Source: Castellaniella caeni NBRC 101664 (GTDB lineage Bacteria; Pseudomonadota; Gammaproteobacteria; Burkholderiales; Burkholderiaceae_B). Taken from it: a stretch of 62,842 nucleotides of DNA. The notes beneath the pieces are model-generated. The model ran no database searches. It was not told the DNA's origin and saw only the letters and a program-made list of their open reading frames with translations. Shown here in pieces: positions 18,536-31,492 of this stretch (positions within the stretch are counted from its first letter, which is position 1; the number at the start of each line of letters is the position of its first letter). The position numbers and the translations under genes are program-made. The stretch spans positions 1 to 62,842 of the forward strand of contig NZ_BCWN01000021.1 of the NCBI RefSeq assembly GCF_001592225.1, in the 5' to 3' direction.

Positions 18536-19777
18536 ATGGACGATTTTCACATTCTTGCGTTTGAAACTTCAAGCACCCTGTGCAGCGTCGCGCTGCTGTC
18601 TCGGGAGGACGGGCGTTTGCGCCTGTCCGAGGCGCAGCACGAGGGCCGCAACGAGCATGCCGAGCGCATCTTGCCGCTGGCCGAGGGCCTGCTGGCCAAG
18701 GCGGGCCTGGCCCCCGCCGGGCTGAGCGCCATCGCCTTCGGCCAGGGCCCTGGCGGTTTTACCGGCTTGCGCGTGGCGTGCGGCGTTGCGCAGGGCCTGG
18801 CGGTGGCGCTGGGGGTTCCGGTGCTGCCGGTCGATTCCCTGTGCGCCGTCGCGGTGCAGGATGCCGAGGCGGACGAGGCCGGGATACACGTGGTCTTGCA
18901 AGATGCCCGCATGAACGAAGTCTATGCCGCCGTCTATCAGTGTACCGGCGACGCCTGGGTCACGCAGCAGGCGCCCGCGCTGCTGGCGCAGGCCGACGTG
19001 GCGCAGTGGGCCGCCGCCGAGTCCGCCGTCTGGGCCATGCAGGCGGGCCGCCAATGGGTGGTGCACGGCGATGCCCTGAACGTTTTCCCGGGGCTGGCGG
19101 ATGCGCTGGCCGCCCTGGGGGGGGTGTGCGTGGCGCGGGCCGGGATACCCGCCCGGGCGCAGGCGGCCACGGTGGCCCGCCTGGCGGCACAGGCCTGGCT
19201 GCGCGGCGAGCGGCTCGACGCGGCCCAGGCCACCCCGGCGTACGTTCGCGACAAGGTCGCCTACACCACGCTCGAGCGCGCGCAGGGCCTGGGGGGCAAC
19301 CCCGCCGCCGACGCCGTGCGCCTGTCCCTGCACGACATGACGCTCACGGATCTCGACGAGGTGGCCGCCATCGAGCGCCAGGTGCAGGCGTTTCCCTGGA
19401 CGCGGCAGAACTTTGTCGACGGCCTGGCCGCGGGCTATCGCGGCTGGGTCGTACGTCGGCTGGGCGCCATGCTGGGCTTTGCGCTCGTTATGGATGCCCC
19501 CGACATGGCGCATCTGCTGGTCATCGGGGTGCGCCCCGACGCGCAGCGCCAGGGCGTGGGCGCGCACCTGCTGCAGGCCTGCATCGCGCACTGTCGCCAG
19601 GGGCGGCTGCCCGCGCTCACGCTCGAAGTGCGGCCCAGCAACGCCAAGGCCATCGCCTTTTATCAGCGCCATCGGTTTCAGCAGGTGGGCCTGCGCCGGG
19701 GCTATTACCCCGCGGCCCACGGCGCGCGCGAAGACGCCTGGCTCATGACGTTTACCTTGCAGGAATCCCCGGCATGA
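18536..19777 (+). CDS. tsaB: TsaB-RimI fusion: tRNA t6A synthesis subunit and ribosomal-protein alanine acetyltransferase
   Basis: A 413-residue two-domain protein. Residues 1 to about 230 are TsaB, an ASKHA-fold partner of TsaD for threonylcarbamoyladenosine in tRNA, with LAFETSS at the N terminus and GPGGFTGLR near 70. Residues from about 262 are a GNAT acetyltransferase of RimI type, with the acetyl-CoA loop RPDAQRQGVGAHLL near 332-346. The two genes are commonly adjacent, and this fusion is known in Alcaligenaceae. The ATG at 18536 is close to a TAAAAT-like promoter element. The stop overlaps the next gene by 4 bp. Confidence 0.92.
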   Translation: MDDFHILAFETSSTLCSVALLSREDGRLRLSEAQHEGRNEHAERILPLAEGLLAKAGLAPAGLSAIAFGQGPGGFTGLRVACGVAQGLAVALGVPVLPVDSLCAVAVQDAEADEAGIHVVLQDARMNEVYAAVYQCTGDAWVTQQAPALLAQADVAQWAAAESAVWAMQAGRQWVVHGDALNVFPGLADALAALGGVCVARAGIPARAQAATVARLAAQAWLRGERLDAAQATPAYVRDKVAYTTLERAQGLGGNPAADAVRLSLHDMTLTDLDEVAAIERQVQAFPWTRQNFVDGLAAGYRGWVVRRLGAMLGFALVMDAPDMAHLLVIGVRPDAQRQGVGAHLLQACIAHCRQGRLPALTLEVRPSNAKAIAFYQRHRFQQVGLRRGYYPAAHGAREDAWLMTFTLQESPA

Positions 19778-20664
19778 AGCCGCAGGTGCGGGCCATCCAG
19801 GCCGCCTGGCTGGCCGAGATCGGCGTCGATGTGCACTGGCTCGACACGGCGCCCGCCTCTGGCACGTCAGCCGGGCACGGTGGCCAGCGGCACCAGGTCG
19901 TTCGGGATATTGACGGTCGACACGATGCCCAAGACTCCGGCGGGGGCCAGGATACTGGTGGGGTTCAAGATTCACCGGGCGCCCTGACGCCTCGGGATGC
20001 CGCGTTGGCCGCGGCGGGTGTGGCCGTCTCCAGGGTGGCCCCGGCCAAGGCCCCTGAACCCGCGCCTGGCCCCACGGTGCGCGCCGCCGATCTGGCCGAT
20101 CTGCCTGCGGTGACGGCCGCCGTGCAGGCGTGTCGGCAGTGTCCGCGCCACGAACATCGCATCCGGGCCGTGCCGGGGGCAGGGGTGACGCAGCAGCCCT
20201 TTTATCTCGTCGTGGGCGAGCAGCCCAGTATCGCGGATGAAGTGGCGGGCCAGCCGTTTCAGGGCGATGCCGGGCGCCTGCTGGCGGCCATGCTGGCCTC
20301 GGTCCGGCTGCCGCACCTCGATTCCGTCTACAGCACGTATGTGGTCAAGTGCCGGGCGCTGACGGCGCGCGAGCCGGATGCCGAAGAAATCGCCGCCTGC
20401 GTTCCCTATCTGCGGCGCGAGATCGAGCTGCTGCAGCCGCGCTGGATACTGGCCCTGGGCCGGGTGGCGGCCCAGGCGGTGCTCGGCGGCGAGGCCGGGC
20501 TCGATGTCCTGCACGGCGGGCCGCATGCCTATGCCGCGAGCAATGGGTGCAGCATTCCGGTCTGGGTGACCCATCAGCCCGCGTCCTTGCTGGTGCGCTC
20601 GTCGCTCAAGGCCGAGGCCTGGCGCGACCTGGTCGGCCTGGCGCAGGCCGTGCGCGCCGCCTGA
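19774..20664 (+). CDS. Uracil-DNA glycosylase, family 4-like
   Basis: A 296-residue protein whose C-terminal ~195 residues match iron-sulfur uracil-DNA glycosylases: the cysteine pair CRQC, the catalytic region VVGEQPSIADEVAGQPFQG (normally GExPGxxED), VVKCRA, and a late HQPASLL (normally HPS/A). The first 100 residues are a low-complexity Gly/Ala/Thr-rich spacer. The active-site loop departs from the textbook pattern, so substrate range may differ. It overlaps tsaB-rimI by 4 bp (ATGA), so the two are co-expressed. Confidence 0.82.
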   Translation: MKPQVRAIQAAWLAEIGVDVHWLDTAPASGTSAGHGGQRHQVVRDIDGRHDAQDSGGGQDTGGVQDSPGALTPRDAALAAAGVAVSRVAPAKAPEPAPGPTVRAADLADLPAVTAAVQACRQCPRHEHRIRAVPGAGVTQQPFYLVVGEQPSIADEVAGQPFQGDAGRLLAAMLASVRLPHLDSVYSTYVVKCRALTAREPDAEEIAACVPYLRREIELLQPRWILALGRVAAQAVLGGEAGLDVLHGGPHAYAASNGCSIPVWVTHQPASLLVRSSLKAEAWRDLVGLAQAVRAA

Positions 20665-20770
20665 GCGGCAGGGCAGCCGCGCCGCCGCTCAGGGCGCGCG
20701 GCCCGCGAAACAGCGGAAATCCGGCGGCTGAAACCTGGTCGCGGCAGGGGCGGCCGGGGTCTTGCGCCGC

Positions 20771-22075
20771 TCAGTGCAGCGCCGTGCCGTGGCCCGTCTG
20801 GCCGATCAGCTGTTCGAGCGTCGGATTGGCCTTGTGGTTGAGCCGGTTCCACTGGATGAACACCAGCATCAGGCAGGCCACGAGGATGCCGAAGAGCGCG
20901 ATGATGGCGTTGATGGGCAGGCCCAGCCACAGCATGAGGCTGTACATGGCCAGCATCAGCAGGATGTTGAGCTGCTCGTTGAAATTCTGTACGGCGATCG
21001 AGTGGCCGGCCGAGAGCAGCACGTGGCCCCGGTGCTGCAGCAGGGCGTTCATGGGCACGACGAAAAAGCCCGACAGGCCGCCAATGAGCAGCAGCAGGAT
21101 GTAGACCGCCCAGGCCTTGTAGACGAAGGGCATGAGCAACACCACCAGGCCCATGGCGACCCCCACGGGCAGCACCATCAGGGCGCGGCGCAGGGGTACG
21201 CGCCCGGCAATGACGGCGCCGATCACGGTGCCGAAGGCCGCGACCCCCATCAGCACCGAGGCCTGATCCAGGCGGTAGCCCAGGTGCTGGGCGCCCCATT
21301 CGATGACGATGAACTGCAGCGTGGCGCCCGCGCCCCAGAACAGCGTGGTGACCGCCAGTGAAATCTGCCCCAGCTTGTCCGACCAGAGGATGCGCACGTA
21401 GGTGAGGAAGTTGCGGATCAGCGCGCCGGGCCGGGTCTGCTGGCGCGGGTAGAAGGCGTGGGTGTCGGGGATGAGCAGGTTGCAGATGGCGGCGGCGACG
21501 TAGACGACGCCGATCATCAGGATGGCGCTTTGCGCGCTGTTGTCGGCCAGCGCGTCGATCCAGGCCAGGGACATCAGCCAGTCGGACACCGTGGGGCTGA
21601 TGAGCAGCCCGCCCAGCACGGTGCCGACGATGACCGACAGTACGGTCAGCCCTTCGATCCAGCTATTGCCCTTGACGAGCATGTCGGGCGGCAGCATTTC
21701 GGTGACGATGCCGTATTTGGCCGGCGAGTAGGCCGCGGCGCCGATGCCGACCACGGTGTAGGCGATGAAGATCAGCACCAGTTGGTGGTTGTGCGTGAGG
21801 CCGAAGGCGCCGTAGCTGAACATCAGCAGGCAGCCCAGCGTCTTGAGGGCGTTGGTGGTGAACATCACCCGGCCCTTGGGAAAGGAGTCGGCGAAGGCGC
21901 CCACGAAGGCGGCCAGCACGACGTAGGCCAGGGCGAACCACCACTTCATCATGGGTGCCATCCAGTCGGGGCCGTTGAGGTCGGCAATGAGCCCGATGGC
22001 CGCGATGAGCAGGGCGTTGTCCGCAACCGAGGACAACGCCTGTGCGGCCATGACCATGAAAAAGCCCTTGTTCAA
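20771..22075 (-). CDS. lplT: Lysophospholipid transporter, MFS family
   Basis: A 434-residue inner-membrane transporter with about 12 hydrophobic helices, similar to LplT, which flips lysophospholipids inward for reacylation. The start is set at TTG 22075 because family members begin with a short N-K-G-F segment, seen here as LNKGFFMVMAAQ; ATG at 22057 or 22051 are alternatives and no start has a strong ribosome binding site. The usual partner acyltransferase Aas is not adjacent. It is divergent from smc and convergent with the glycosylase gene. Confidence 0.85.
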   Translation of the reverse strand: MNKGFFMVMAAQALSSVADNALLIAAIGLIADLNGPDWMAPMMKWWFALAYVVLAAFVGAFADSFPKGRVMFTTNALKTLGCLLMFSYGAFGLTHNHQLVLIFIAYTVVGIGAAAYSPAKYGIVTEMLPPDMLVKGNSWIEGLTVLSVIVGTVLGGLLISPTVSDWLMSLAWIDALADNSAQSAILMIGVVYVAAAICNLLIPDTHAFYPRQQTRPGALIRNFLTYVRILWSDKLGQISLAVTTLFWGAGATLQFIVIEWGAQHLGYRLDQASVLMGVAAFGTVIGAVIAGRVPLRRALMVLPVGVAMGLVVLLMPFVYKAWAVYILLLLIGGLSGFFVVPMNALLQHRGHVLLSAGHSIAVQNFNEQLNILLMLAMYSLMLWLGLPINAIIALFGILVACLMLVFIQWNRLNHKANPTLEQLIGQTGHGTALH

Positions 22076-22259
22076 TCGCGGACCCCGAAGATGGTTGAGG
22101 AAGGGTCGGCACCGAGGTGCGCGACTGTAAAAATGGAGTTGCAGTATAGCGGGTCTGCCGGAACGGACAGGTACAGGCATCCCGCCCTGTCTGGAGGGTG
22201 ATCCTGGTGCGTTATCATACGCTGTTGAAAACAGCCGATTTTTCGCTTGCCAGATTCCC

Positions 22260-25200
22260 GTGCGCCTCACGCAGATCAAACTTGCCGGATTCAAGTCGTT
22301 CGTCGATCCGACCGTGATCCCCACTCCCAGCGAGCTGGTGGGCGTCGTGGGCCCCAACGGCTGCGGCAAGTCCAACATCATCGACGCCGTGCGCTGGGTG
22401 CTGGGCGAGACCAAGGCGTCCGAATTGCGCGGCGCGTCGATGCAGGACGTCATCTTCAACGGTTCGGGGCAGCGCAAGCCTGCCGCGCGGGCGTCGGTCG
22501 AGCTGGTCTTCGACAATAGCCAGGGGCGGGCCGCCGGGCAGTGGTCGGCCTTCGCCGAGATCGCCGTGCGCCGCGTGCTCACGCGCGATGGCGCCAGCAG
22601 CTATTTCGTCAACAACCAGGCCGTGCGGCGGCGCGACATCCACGACATCTTTCTGGGCACGGGCCTGGGCACCCGGGGCTACGCCATCATCGGCCAGGGC
22701 ATGATCAACCGCCTGATCGAGGCGCGCCCCGAAGAGCTGCGGGTGTACCTCGAAGAAGCGGCGGGCGTGTCGCGCTATAAAGAGCGGCGCCGCGAGACCG
22801 AAAACCGCCTGCAGGACACGCGCGAGAACCTCACGCGGCTCGACGACATCCTGCGCGAACTCGACGGTCAGCTCGACAAACTGGAATCCCAGGCTCGCGT
22901 GGCCGCCGATTACCGCGCCCTGCAGCAGGAAGGCGAACTCAAGCAGCATATCCTGTGGCTGCTGCGCGAACAGGCGGCGCGCGACAGCCGCCAGACCCTG
23001 GCCTTGAACACCGAGCAGGCCCAGACCGAACTCGAAGCCGCGCTGGCGCGCCTGCGCGCGCTCGAAACCGGGCTCGAAGCGCAACGCGAAAGCCACTTTG
23101 CCGCCAGCGAGGCGGTGCACCAGGCGCAGGGCCGCGTATACGAGGCGGGCGCCGAGGTCAGCCGCCTCGAGGCCGAGATCCGCCACGTGGTCGATTCGCG
23201 CCAGCGGGTGCAGCAGCGTCGCGGCCAGTTGCAGGCGCAGGCGCAAGAATGGCGCGATCAGCAAAACCACAGCCAGGCGTCCATCGAAGAGATCGAAGGG
23301 CAGATCGACGAGGCCGTGGCGCAGGCTGAAGCGCTGGCTGAGCAGGCGCAGTCGGCGCAAGACGCGCTGCCCGCGCAAGAGGCGCACCTGCGCACCCTGA
23401 TGGCGCAGCGCGACGAGCAACGCCGTCTGCAGTCGCGCACCGAACAAGACCTCGCGCTGGCGGCCCAGTCCCAGCGCGAGGCCGATCACCAATGGCGGGC
23501 GCTCGATGACCGCCGCACCCGCCTGCAGGCCGAGCGCCAGGCCCTGGGCGCGCACGACCCCGCCGAGCTGCAGCGCTGGGCGGGCGAGTGCGCCGTGGCG
23601 GATGCCCGTCTGGAAGAGGCGCAGGAGCGCCTGCTCGAACTCGAATCCCGCCAGCCTGGCGTCGAGGCGGCGCTGGCCCGGGCTCAAGAGGCCAGCCAGA
23701 GTGCGCGCCAGGAACTCGACCGCCTCGATGCGCGGCGCCAGGCACTGGTGGCGCTACAGGAAAAAATTCAGTCCGAAGATGCGCTCGAACCCTGGCTGCA
23801 GCGCCAGGAACTCCAGGGCCTGGGGCGCCTGTGGCAGCAGCTGCAGGTCGATGCCGAATGGGCGCTGGCCCTGGAAGCGGTGCTGCGCGAGCGCATGCAG
23901 GCCCTGGGCTTGCGCACGCTCGACCACGTGCGCGCCTTTGCGCAGGATGCGCCGCCCGCGCGGCTGACCTTCTACCAGACGCCCGCCCAGGCGCCCGAGG
24001 CGGCGCCCGCGCCGACCGGTGCCACGCTCCTGCTCGATCGGGTTCAGGTGCGCGAACCTGCCCTGCGGCCTTTGCTCGCCGCCTGGCTGCGCGGCGTCTA
24101 CGTCATTGCCGATCTGGCCCAGGCCCTGGCGCGCCGCGCCGAGCTGCCGATGGACGGGGCCTGGGCGCTGTCCTCGGGCCATCTGGTGACGCACCACGCG
24201 GTGAGCTTCTACGCGCAGGACTCCGCCCAGGCCGGCCTGCTGGCGCGCCAGCAGCAGATCGACAATCTGGCCCTGGAAATCAAGGCGGCGCGCCTGATCG
24301 CCGACGAGGCGCTGGATGCGCGGGCGCAGGCGCAGGCGGCGCGCACGGCGCTCGAACAGGCCCTGCAGCCCGCCCGTCTGCAGATTGCCGAGCGCATGCG
24401 CGCCCAGCACGAAGCGCAGATGCGGCACGATCGCCTGGGGCAGCAGCTGGCGCGCGCCGAAGAACAGGCCCAGCGCCTGGCGCGCGACATGCAGGACATC
24501 GATGCCCAGCAGCAGGCGCTGGCGCTGCGCCGCGAAGAGGCCGAGGCGCGGTTCGAGCAGCTGGACGGGCAACTGGCCGAGCAGCAAGAAGCCCTGGCCG
24601 CGCTGGATCTGCAGGCGGAAGACCTGGGCCGTCAGGCGGATCGGGCGCGCCAGCTGGGGCGCGACCAAGAGCGGGCGGCACAAGAGGCCGAGTACGCCGT
24701 GCGCGCCTTGCGCCATCGCCTCGACGAGCTGCGACGCACGGCGCAGCTGGCGCAAGAACAGGCCGCGCGTGCCGAGGCCGAGCTTGAATCCCTGCAGGGC
24801 GAGCTGTTCGAACTGGACGAATCCGTGGCCCAGGCGGGTTTGCAAGAAGCCCTTGAGGCACGCGTCGCGTGCGAAGACGCCTTGCGCCAGGCCCGCCTGC
24901 GGCAGGATGAACAGGCCGCGGCCCTGCGCGAGGCCGACGAGGGCCGCCTGGCGCTCGAGCGCGGGCTCGACCCGCTGCGCGCGCGCATCACCGAGCTGCA
25001 GCTCAAGGAACAGGCCTCGCGCCTGTCGGTCGAGCAATACGCCGAGCAGCTGGATGCCCGCCAGGTGGATCGCGCCGCCTTGCAGCGCCATCTGGCCGAA
25101 CAGCCGCCGCAGTGGCAGCGTCTCGACTGGCTGCAGTCCGAGGTGCAGCGCATCACGCGGCGCATCGAGGCGCTGGGGGCCGTCAATCTGGCGGCGCTGG

Positions 25201-25784
25201 AAGAGCTGGCGACCGCGCGCGAGCGCAAGGGCTATCTCGACAGCCAGCGCGCCGACCTGCTCGAAGCCATCGACACGCTGGAAAACGCCATCCGCAAGAT
25301 CGACCGCGAGACGCGCGAGCTGCTGTCGCAGACCTTCGAGACGGTCAACCAGCACTTTGGCGCCCTGTTTCCCCAGCTCTTTGGCGGCGGCGAGGCGCGC
25401 CTCACCATGACGGGCGACGAGATCCTGGATGCGGGCGTGCAGGTGATGGCGCAGCCGCCGGGCAAGCGCAACAGCACGATCCACCTGTTGTCGGGCGGTG
25501 AAAAGGCCCTGACGGCCACCGCCCTGGTGTTTGCCTTGTTCAAACTCAATCCGGCGCCCTTCTGTCTGCTTGACGAGGTCGATGCGCCGCTGGACGACGC
25601 CAACACCGAGCGCTATGCCAATCTGGTCAAGGGCATGAGCAACCAGACACAGTTTCTTTTCATTTCGCATAATAAAATTGCCATGCAGATCGCACGACAA
25701 TTGGTTGGGGTGACCATGCAAGAACAAGGCGTGTCACGCATCGTGGCGGTCGATATGGATTCGGCCTTGCAGTGGGTTGCCTGA
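22260..25784 (+). CDS. smc: Chromosome segregation ATPase SMC
   Basis: A 1174-residue SMC protein, of normal length. The N-terminal head carries Walker A GPNGCGKSN at residues 32-40; long coiled coils flank a hinge at roughly residues 500-660; the C-terminal head has the signature LSGGEKALTA and Walker B FCLLDEVDAPLDDAN. It acts in chromosome compaction and segregation with ScpA/ScpB, which are not in the window. The start is GTG. It opens the conserved smc-zipA-ligA cluster. Confidence 0.97.
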   Translation: MRLTQIKLAGFKSFVDPTVIPTPSELVGVVGPNGCGKSNIIDAVRWVLGETKASELRGASMQDVIFNGSGQRKPAARASVELVFDNSQGRAAGQWSAFAEIAVRRVLTRDGASSYFVNNQAVRRRDIHDIFLGTGLGTRGYAIIGQGMINRLIEARPEELRVYLEEAAGVSRYKERRRETENRLQDTRENLTRLDDILRELDGQLDKLESQARVAADYRALQQEGELKQHILWLLREQAARDSRQTLALNTEQAQTELEAALARLRALETGLEAQRESHFAASEAVHQAQGRVYEAGAEVSRLEAEIRHVVDSRQRVQQRRGQLQAQAQEWRDQQNHSQASIEEIEGQIDEAVAQAEALAEQAQSAQDALPAQEAHLRTLMAQRDEQRRLQSRTEQDLALAAQSQREADHQWRALDDRRTRLQAERQALGAHDPAELQRWAGECAVADARLEEAQERLLELESRQPGVEAALARAQEASQSARQELDRLDARRQALVALQEKIQSEDALEPWLQRQELQGLGRLWQQLQVDAEWALALEAVLRERMQALGLRTLDHVRAFAQDAPPARLTFYQTPAQAPEAAPAPTGATLLLDRVQVREPALRPLLAAWLRGVYVIADLAQALARRAELPMDGAWALSSGHLVTHHAVSFYAQDSAQAGLLARQQQIDNLALEIKAARLIADEALDARAQAQAARTALEQALQPARLQIAERMRAQHEAQMRHDRLGQQLARAEEQAQRLARDMQDIDAQQQALALRREEAEARFEQLDGQLAEQQEALAALDLQAEDLGRQADRARQLGRDQERAAQEAEYAVRALRHRLDELRRTAQLAQEQAARAEAELESLQGELFELDESVAQAGLQEALEARVACEDALRQARLRQDEQAAALREADEGRLALERGLDPLRARITELQLKEQASRLSVEQYAEQLDARQVDRAALQRHLAEQPPQWQRLDWLQSEVQRITRRIEALGAVNLAALEELATARERKGYLDSQRADLLEAIDTLENAIRKIDRETRELLSQTFETVNQHFGALFPQLFGGGEARLTMTGDEILDAGVQVMAQPPGKRNSTIHLLSGGEKALTATALVFALFKLNPAPFCLLDEVDAPLDDANTERYANLVKGMSNQTQFLFISHNKIAMQIARQLVGVTMQEQGVSRIVAVDMDSALQWVA

Positions 25785-25833
25785 CGGCCCGGCGATTTCA
25801 GGCAATCAGGACAGGCAGGAGAATGGGGTTGAT

Positions 25834-28991
<3,158 letters not shown>

Positions 28992-29084
28992 AGCCGTCGG
29001 CGCACGGCTCCTCGGGGGTCGGGCAAGCCGCCCCCGCAGCGCGTTGCTGCGTTTTGCGCCTGGGCTGCTTGGGGCCAGATACGG

Positions 29085-29108
29085 CAACGGCCTCGTGAGA
29101 GGCCGTTG
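29085..29108. terminator. Hairpin between convergent ligA and ppiC-like gene
   Basis: A perfect 9-bp stem (CAACGGCCT/AGGCCGTTG) with a 6-base loop sits between two convergent genes. There is no clear T run on either side, so it may be a weak bidirectional terminator. Confidence 0.4.
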
Positions 29109-29131
29109 TCGGGTGATGCTCGGGCGAGAGA

Positions 29132-29929
29132 CTACTTGGCGGCGGCGCTGTTGTCCACGACCTTGGCGTCTTTCATCAGGCTCTTCTGATAGGCGGCCAG
29201 GGCCTGCTGGCGCATCATTTCCTCGAGTTGCGGCTTGGCCTCGTCAAACGAGGGGAAGGCCACCGGGCGCACGTCTTCCACCTGGATGATGTGCCAGCCA
29301 AACTGGCTCTTCACGGGCGTTGCGCTGGTTTCGCCCTTTTTCATGGCTTCCACGGCCTTGGCGAATTCGGGCACGTAGTTGCTGGTGGGGCCCCAGCCCA
29401 GCTCGCCGCCGTTCTTGCCGCTGCCGGTATCGATGGAGTCTTTCTTGGCGGCGGCTTCAAAGGTGGTCTTCTTGGCCTTGATCGATTTGATGAGGGCCTT
29501 GGCCGTGTCTTCGTCCTTCACCAGGATGTGGCGCAGCTTGTATTCCTTGCGGTCGGCCTGTTCAGCCTTGATGGAGTCGTATTCTTTTTTCAGGTCGGCT
29601 TCGGTGACCGGGTGGTCTTTCAGGTACTTGGCCATCAGGGCGCGCACCAGGATGCTTTGCGAGGCAAGCTCGGTTTCTTGCTGCACGGCGGGGTCTTTCT
29701 GCAGGCCGACCTTCTCGGCGGCTTGCACGGCCACCAGGCGGTTGATCATCTCTTGCTTCACCTGATCGCGCAGCTGGGGCGAGTCTTGTGCGCCCTGGCT
29801 GACCAGCAGGCTGACGAACTGGTCGAATTTGGCCTGGGTGATCCCCTGGCCGTTGACGGTGACGAGGTCTTTGGCATAGACCGGCAGGGCCAAAGAGCAG
29901 GCCAGGGCCACAACAGCAAAACGTTTCAT
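29132..29929 (-). CDS. Periplasmic parvulin-type peptidyl-prolyl isomerase
   Basis: A 265-residue PpiC/SurA-like foldase. A signal peptide covers about 1-19 (ending VYA), an N-terminal helical chaperone part follows, and a parvulin domain lies at roughly 130-225 (KLRHILVKDE, GGELGWG, FGWHIIQVEDVRP). It helps outer-membrane or periplasmic proteins fold. The ATG at 29929 overlaps the stop of the bolA-like gene by 4 bp. Confidence 0.9.
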   Translation of the reverse strand: MKRFAVVALACSLALPVYAKDLVTVNGQGITQAKFDQFVSLLVSQGAQDSPQLRDQVKQEMINRLVAVQAAEKVGLQKDPAVQQETELASQSILVRALMAKYLKDHPVTEADLKKEYDSIKAEQADRKEYKLRHILVKDEDTAKALIKSIKAKKTTFEAAAKKDSIDTGSGKNGGELGWGPTSNYVPEFAKAVEAMKKGETSATPVKSQFGWHIIQVEDVRPVAFPSFDEAKPQLEEMMRQQALAAYQKSLMKDAKVVDNSAAAK

Positions 29930-30216
29930 GAATGTCCTTCTTGGGGGGTGGTGGCCTCGATGGCCAGTGCGTGAATGGGGTGAGGCATGAGATCTCGCAC
30001 GCAATCATACACAAGACGATGACGCGCCAGCGTGCCGAGCCCCTGGAATTGCTTGGACACGATCTGCACGCGAAAGTGCCGTGCGCCGCCGCGTGCGCCG
30101 GCGTGGCCGACATGCAGGTGCGAGTCGTCGGTGAGGTTGAGCGTGGTGGGGCTCAAGGCCTGCAGGCGCTGGGTGATCTGCGTCTGCAGCTCGGTGGGGG
30201 ATGGCGTGTCGGGCAT
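29926..30216 (-). CDS. BolA family protein
   Basis: A 96-residue BolA-like protein with the class II KH-like fold; conserved features are SHLHVGH, HFRVQIVSKQF and HRLVYDCV. BolA proteins work with monothiol glutaredoxins in iron-sulfur trafficking and in envelope stress. It is the third gene of msrB-yciB-bolA-ppiC, overlapping ppiC by 4 bp. Confidence 0.88.
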   Translation of the reverse strand: MPDTPSPTELQTQITQRLQALSPTTLNLTDDSHLHVGHAGARGGARHFRVQIVSKQFQGLGTLARHRLVYDCVRDLMPHPIHALAIEATTPQEGHS

Positions 30217-30219
30217 TGC

Positions 30220-30801
30220 TTACGAGGGGTCGGTGCGGTCGGTGACGGCCTGTTCGCCGCTGGCGTCGGCCTGGATGTGGCGGCCCAGCCAGACCGACTG
30301 CACCACCACGAAGAGCAGCAGCAGGATCATCAGGCCGAAGACCTTGAAGTTGACCCACTGGGCTTCGGTGAAATGGCCGGAAAAGGCCACGTACAGATTG
30401 AGCGCCCCCGAGGCGATGAAGAAGGCGGCCCAGCTGTCGTTGAGGCGGCTCCAGGCGCGTTCGGGCAGGGCGATTTTCTCGCCCATCAGGCGGCGCATCA
30501 GGTTGCGCCCCGTGAGCAGGCGCGAGCCGAGCAAGATGACGGCAAACAGCCAGTACAGCACGGTGGGCTTCCACTTGATGAAGGTGTCGTCGTGAAACAG
30601 CAGCGTGGCCCCGCCAAAGACGACGATGACGCTGAGGTTGATCCAGTGCGTGCCCTCGATGGCGCGGCCCGTGAGCCGCAACCAGAGTATCTGCGCCACC
30701 GCCGCCACCATGGCCACACCCGTGGCCACGTAGATGTCGGCGAACTTGAACGCCAGGAAAAACAGAATGAGGGGGAAAAGGTCGAAAAGCAGCTTTTTCA
30801 T
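30220..30801 (-). CDS. yciB: Septation protein A / YciB inner-membrane protein
   Basis: A 193-residue inner-membrane protein with five or six hydrophobic helices, a member of the YciB/IspA (septation protein A) family. It starts with [15 protein letters not shown], characteristic of the family. It affects cell envelope integrity and septation through unclear means. It overlaps msrB by 4 bp and is followed 3 bp later by the bolA-like gene. Confidence 0.9.
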   Translation of the reverse strand: MKKLLFDLFPLILFFLAFKFADIYVATGVAMVAAVAQILWLRLTGRAIEGTHWINLSVIVVFGGATLLFHDDTFIKWKPTVLYWLFAVILLGSRLLTGRNLMRRLMGEKIALPERAWSRLNDSWAAFFIASGALNLYVAFSGHFTEAQWVNFKVFGLMILLLLFVVVQSVWLGRHIQADASGEQAVTDRTDPS

Positions 30802-31193
30802 TCGGCCGGTACGAATTTGAGCGAGAGTGAGTTGATGCAGTAGCGCAGGCCCGTGGGGGCGGGGCCGTCGTTGAAGACGTGCCCGAGGTGGGCGTCGCAG
30901 GTGGCGCAGAGGATTTCAGTGCGGATCATGCCGTGTGTGGTGTCGCGTTCTTCGCGCACGCGGTCGGGCGTGATGGGCTGGAAGTAGCTGGGCCAGCCGC
31001 AACCCGCCTCGAATTTGGTGTCGGATTCGAACAGCGGCGTACCGCAGCAGACGCACACGTACGTGCCTGGTTCGTCGGTGTTCCAGTAGCGGCCCGAGAA
31101 AGGGCGTTCGGTGTGTTTCAGCCGGGTGACGGCAAATTCGTCGGCGGAGAGCTGATCCCGCCATTGAGCGTCGGTGCGCGTGACCTTGTCCAC
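30798..31193 (-). CDS. msrB: Peptide-methionine (R)-S-oxide reductase
   Basis: A 131-residue MsrB that repairs the R-epimer of methionine sulfoxide. The zinc ligands are two CxxC pairs (C47/C50 in CVCC, and CATC), and the catalytic cysteine is in RYCINS near the C terminus. The start is read as GTG at 31193 since TTGAGG lies 7 bases upstream and family members begin M-D-K-V; TTG codons further upstream are possible. It heads the msrB-yciB-bolA-ppiC operon. Confidence 0.9.
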   Translation of the reverse strand: MDKVTRTDAQWRDQLSADEFAVTRLKHTERPFSGRYWNTDEPGTYVCVCCGTPLFESDTKFEAGCGWPSYFQPITPDRVREERDTTHGMIRTEILCATCDAHLGHVFNDGPAPTGLRYCINSLSLKFVPAE

Positions 31194-31492
31194 GACGTGC
31201 CTCAAACTAATCAATCTCTTATCTTAAACGAGTTATTCCGTCAGGGGTATGGCGGGTCTGCGATTGCGCCGGTGATTGTGTTGCACTTTGATTCGGGTGC
31301 CGGGTCGGCCGCGGGCCGGTGCCGGGCCCCGGACGTAGGCAGCAAATTGCGTAAGCCTGCGATAATATGACGCCAGATTATGTTTCGTGCTGAAATTTCA
31401 CGGATTCGTAATCACTGATTGCACGATACGACCCCGGCGGGACAGGCAGGGCAAGGTCTGCGCCAGAACACATGATATCGATGGAGACAAGG

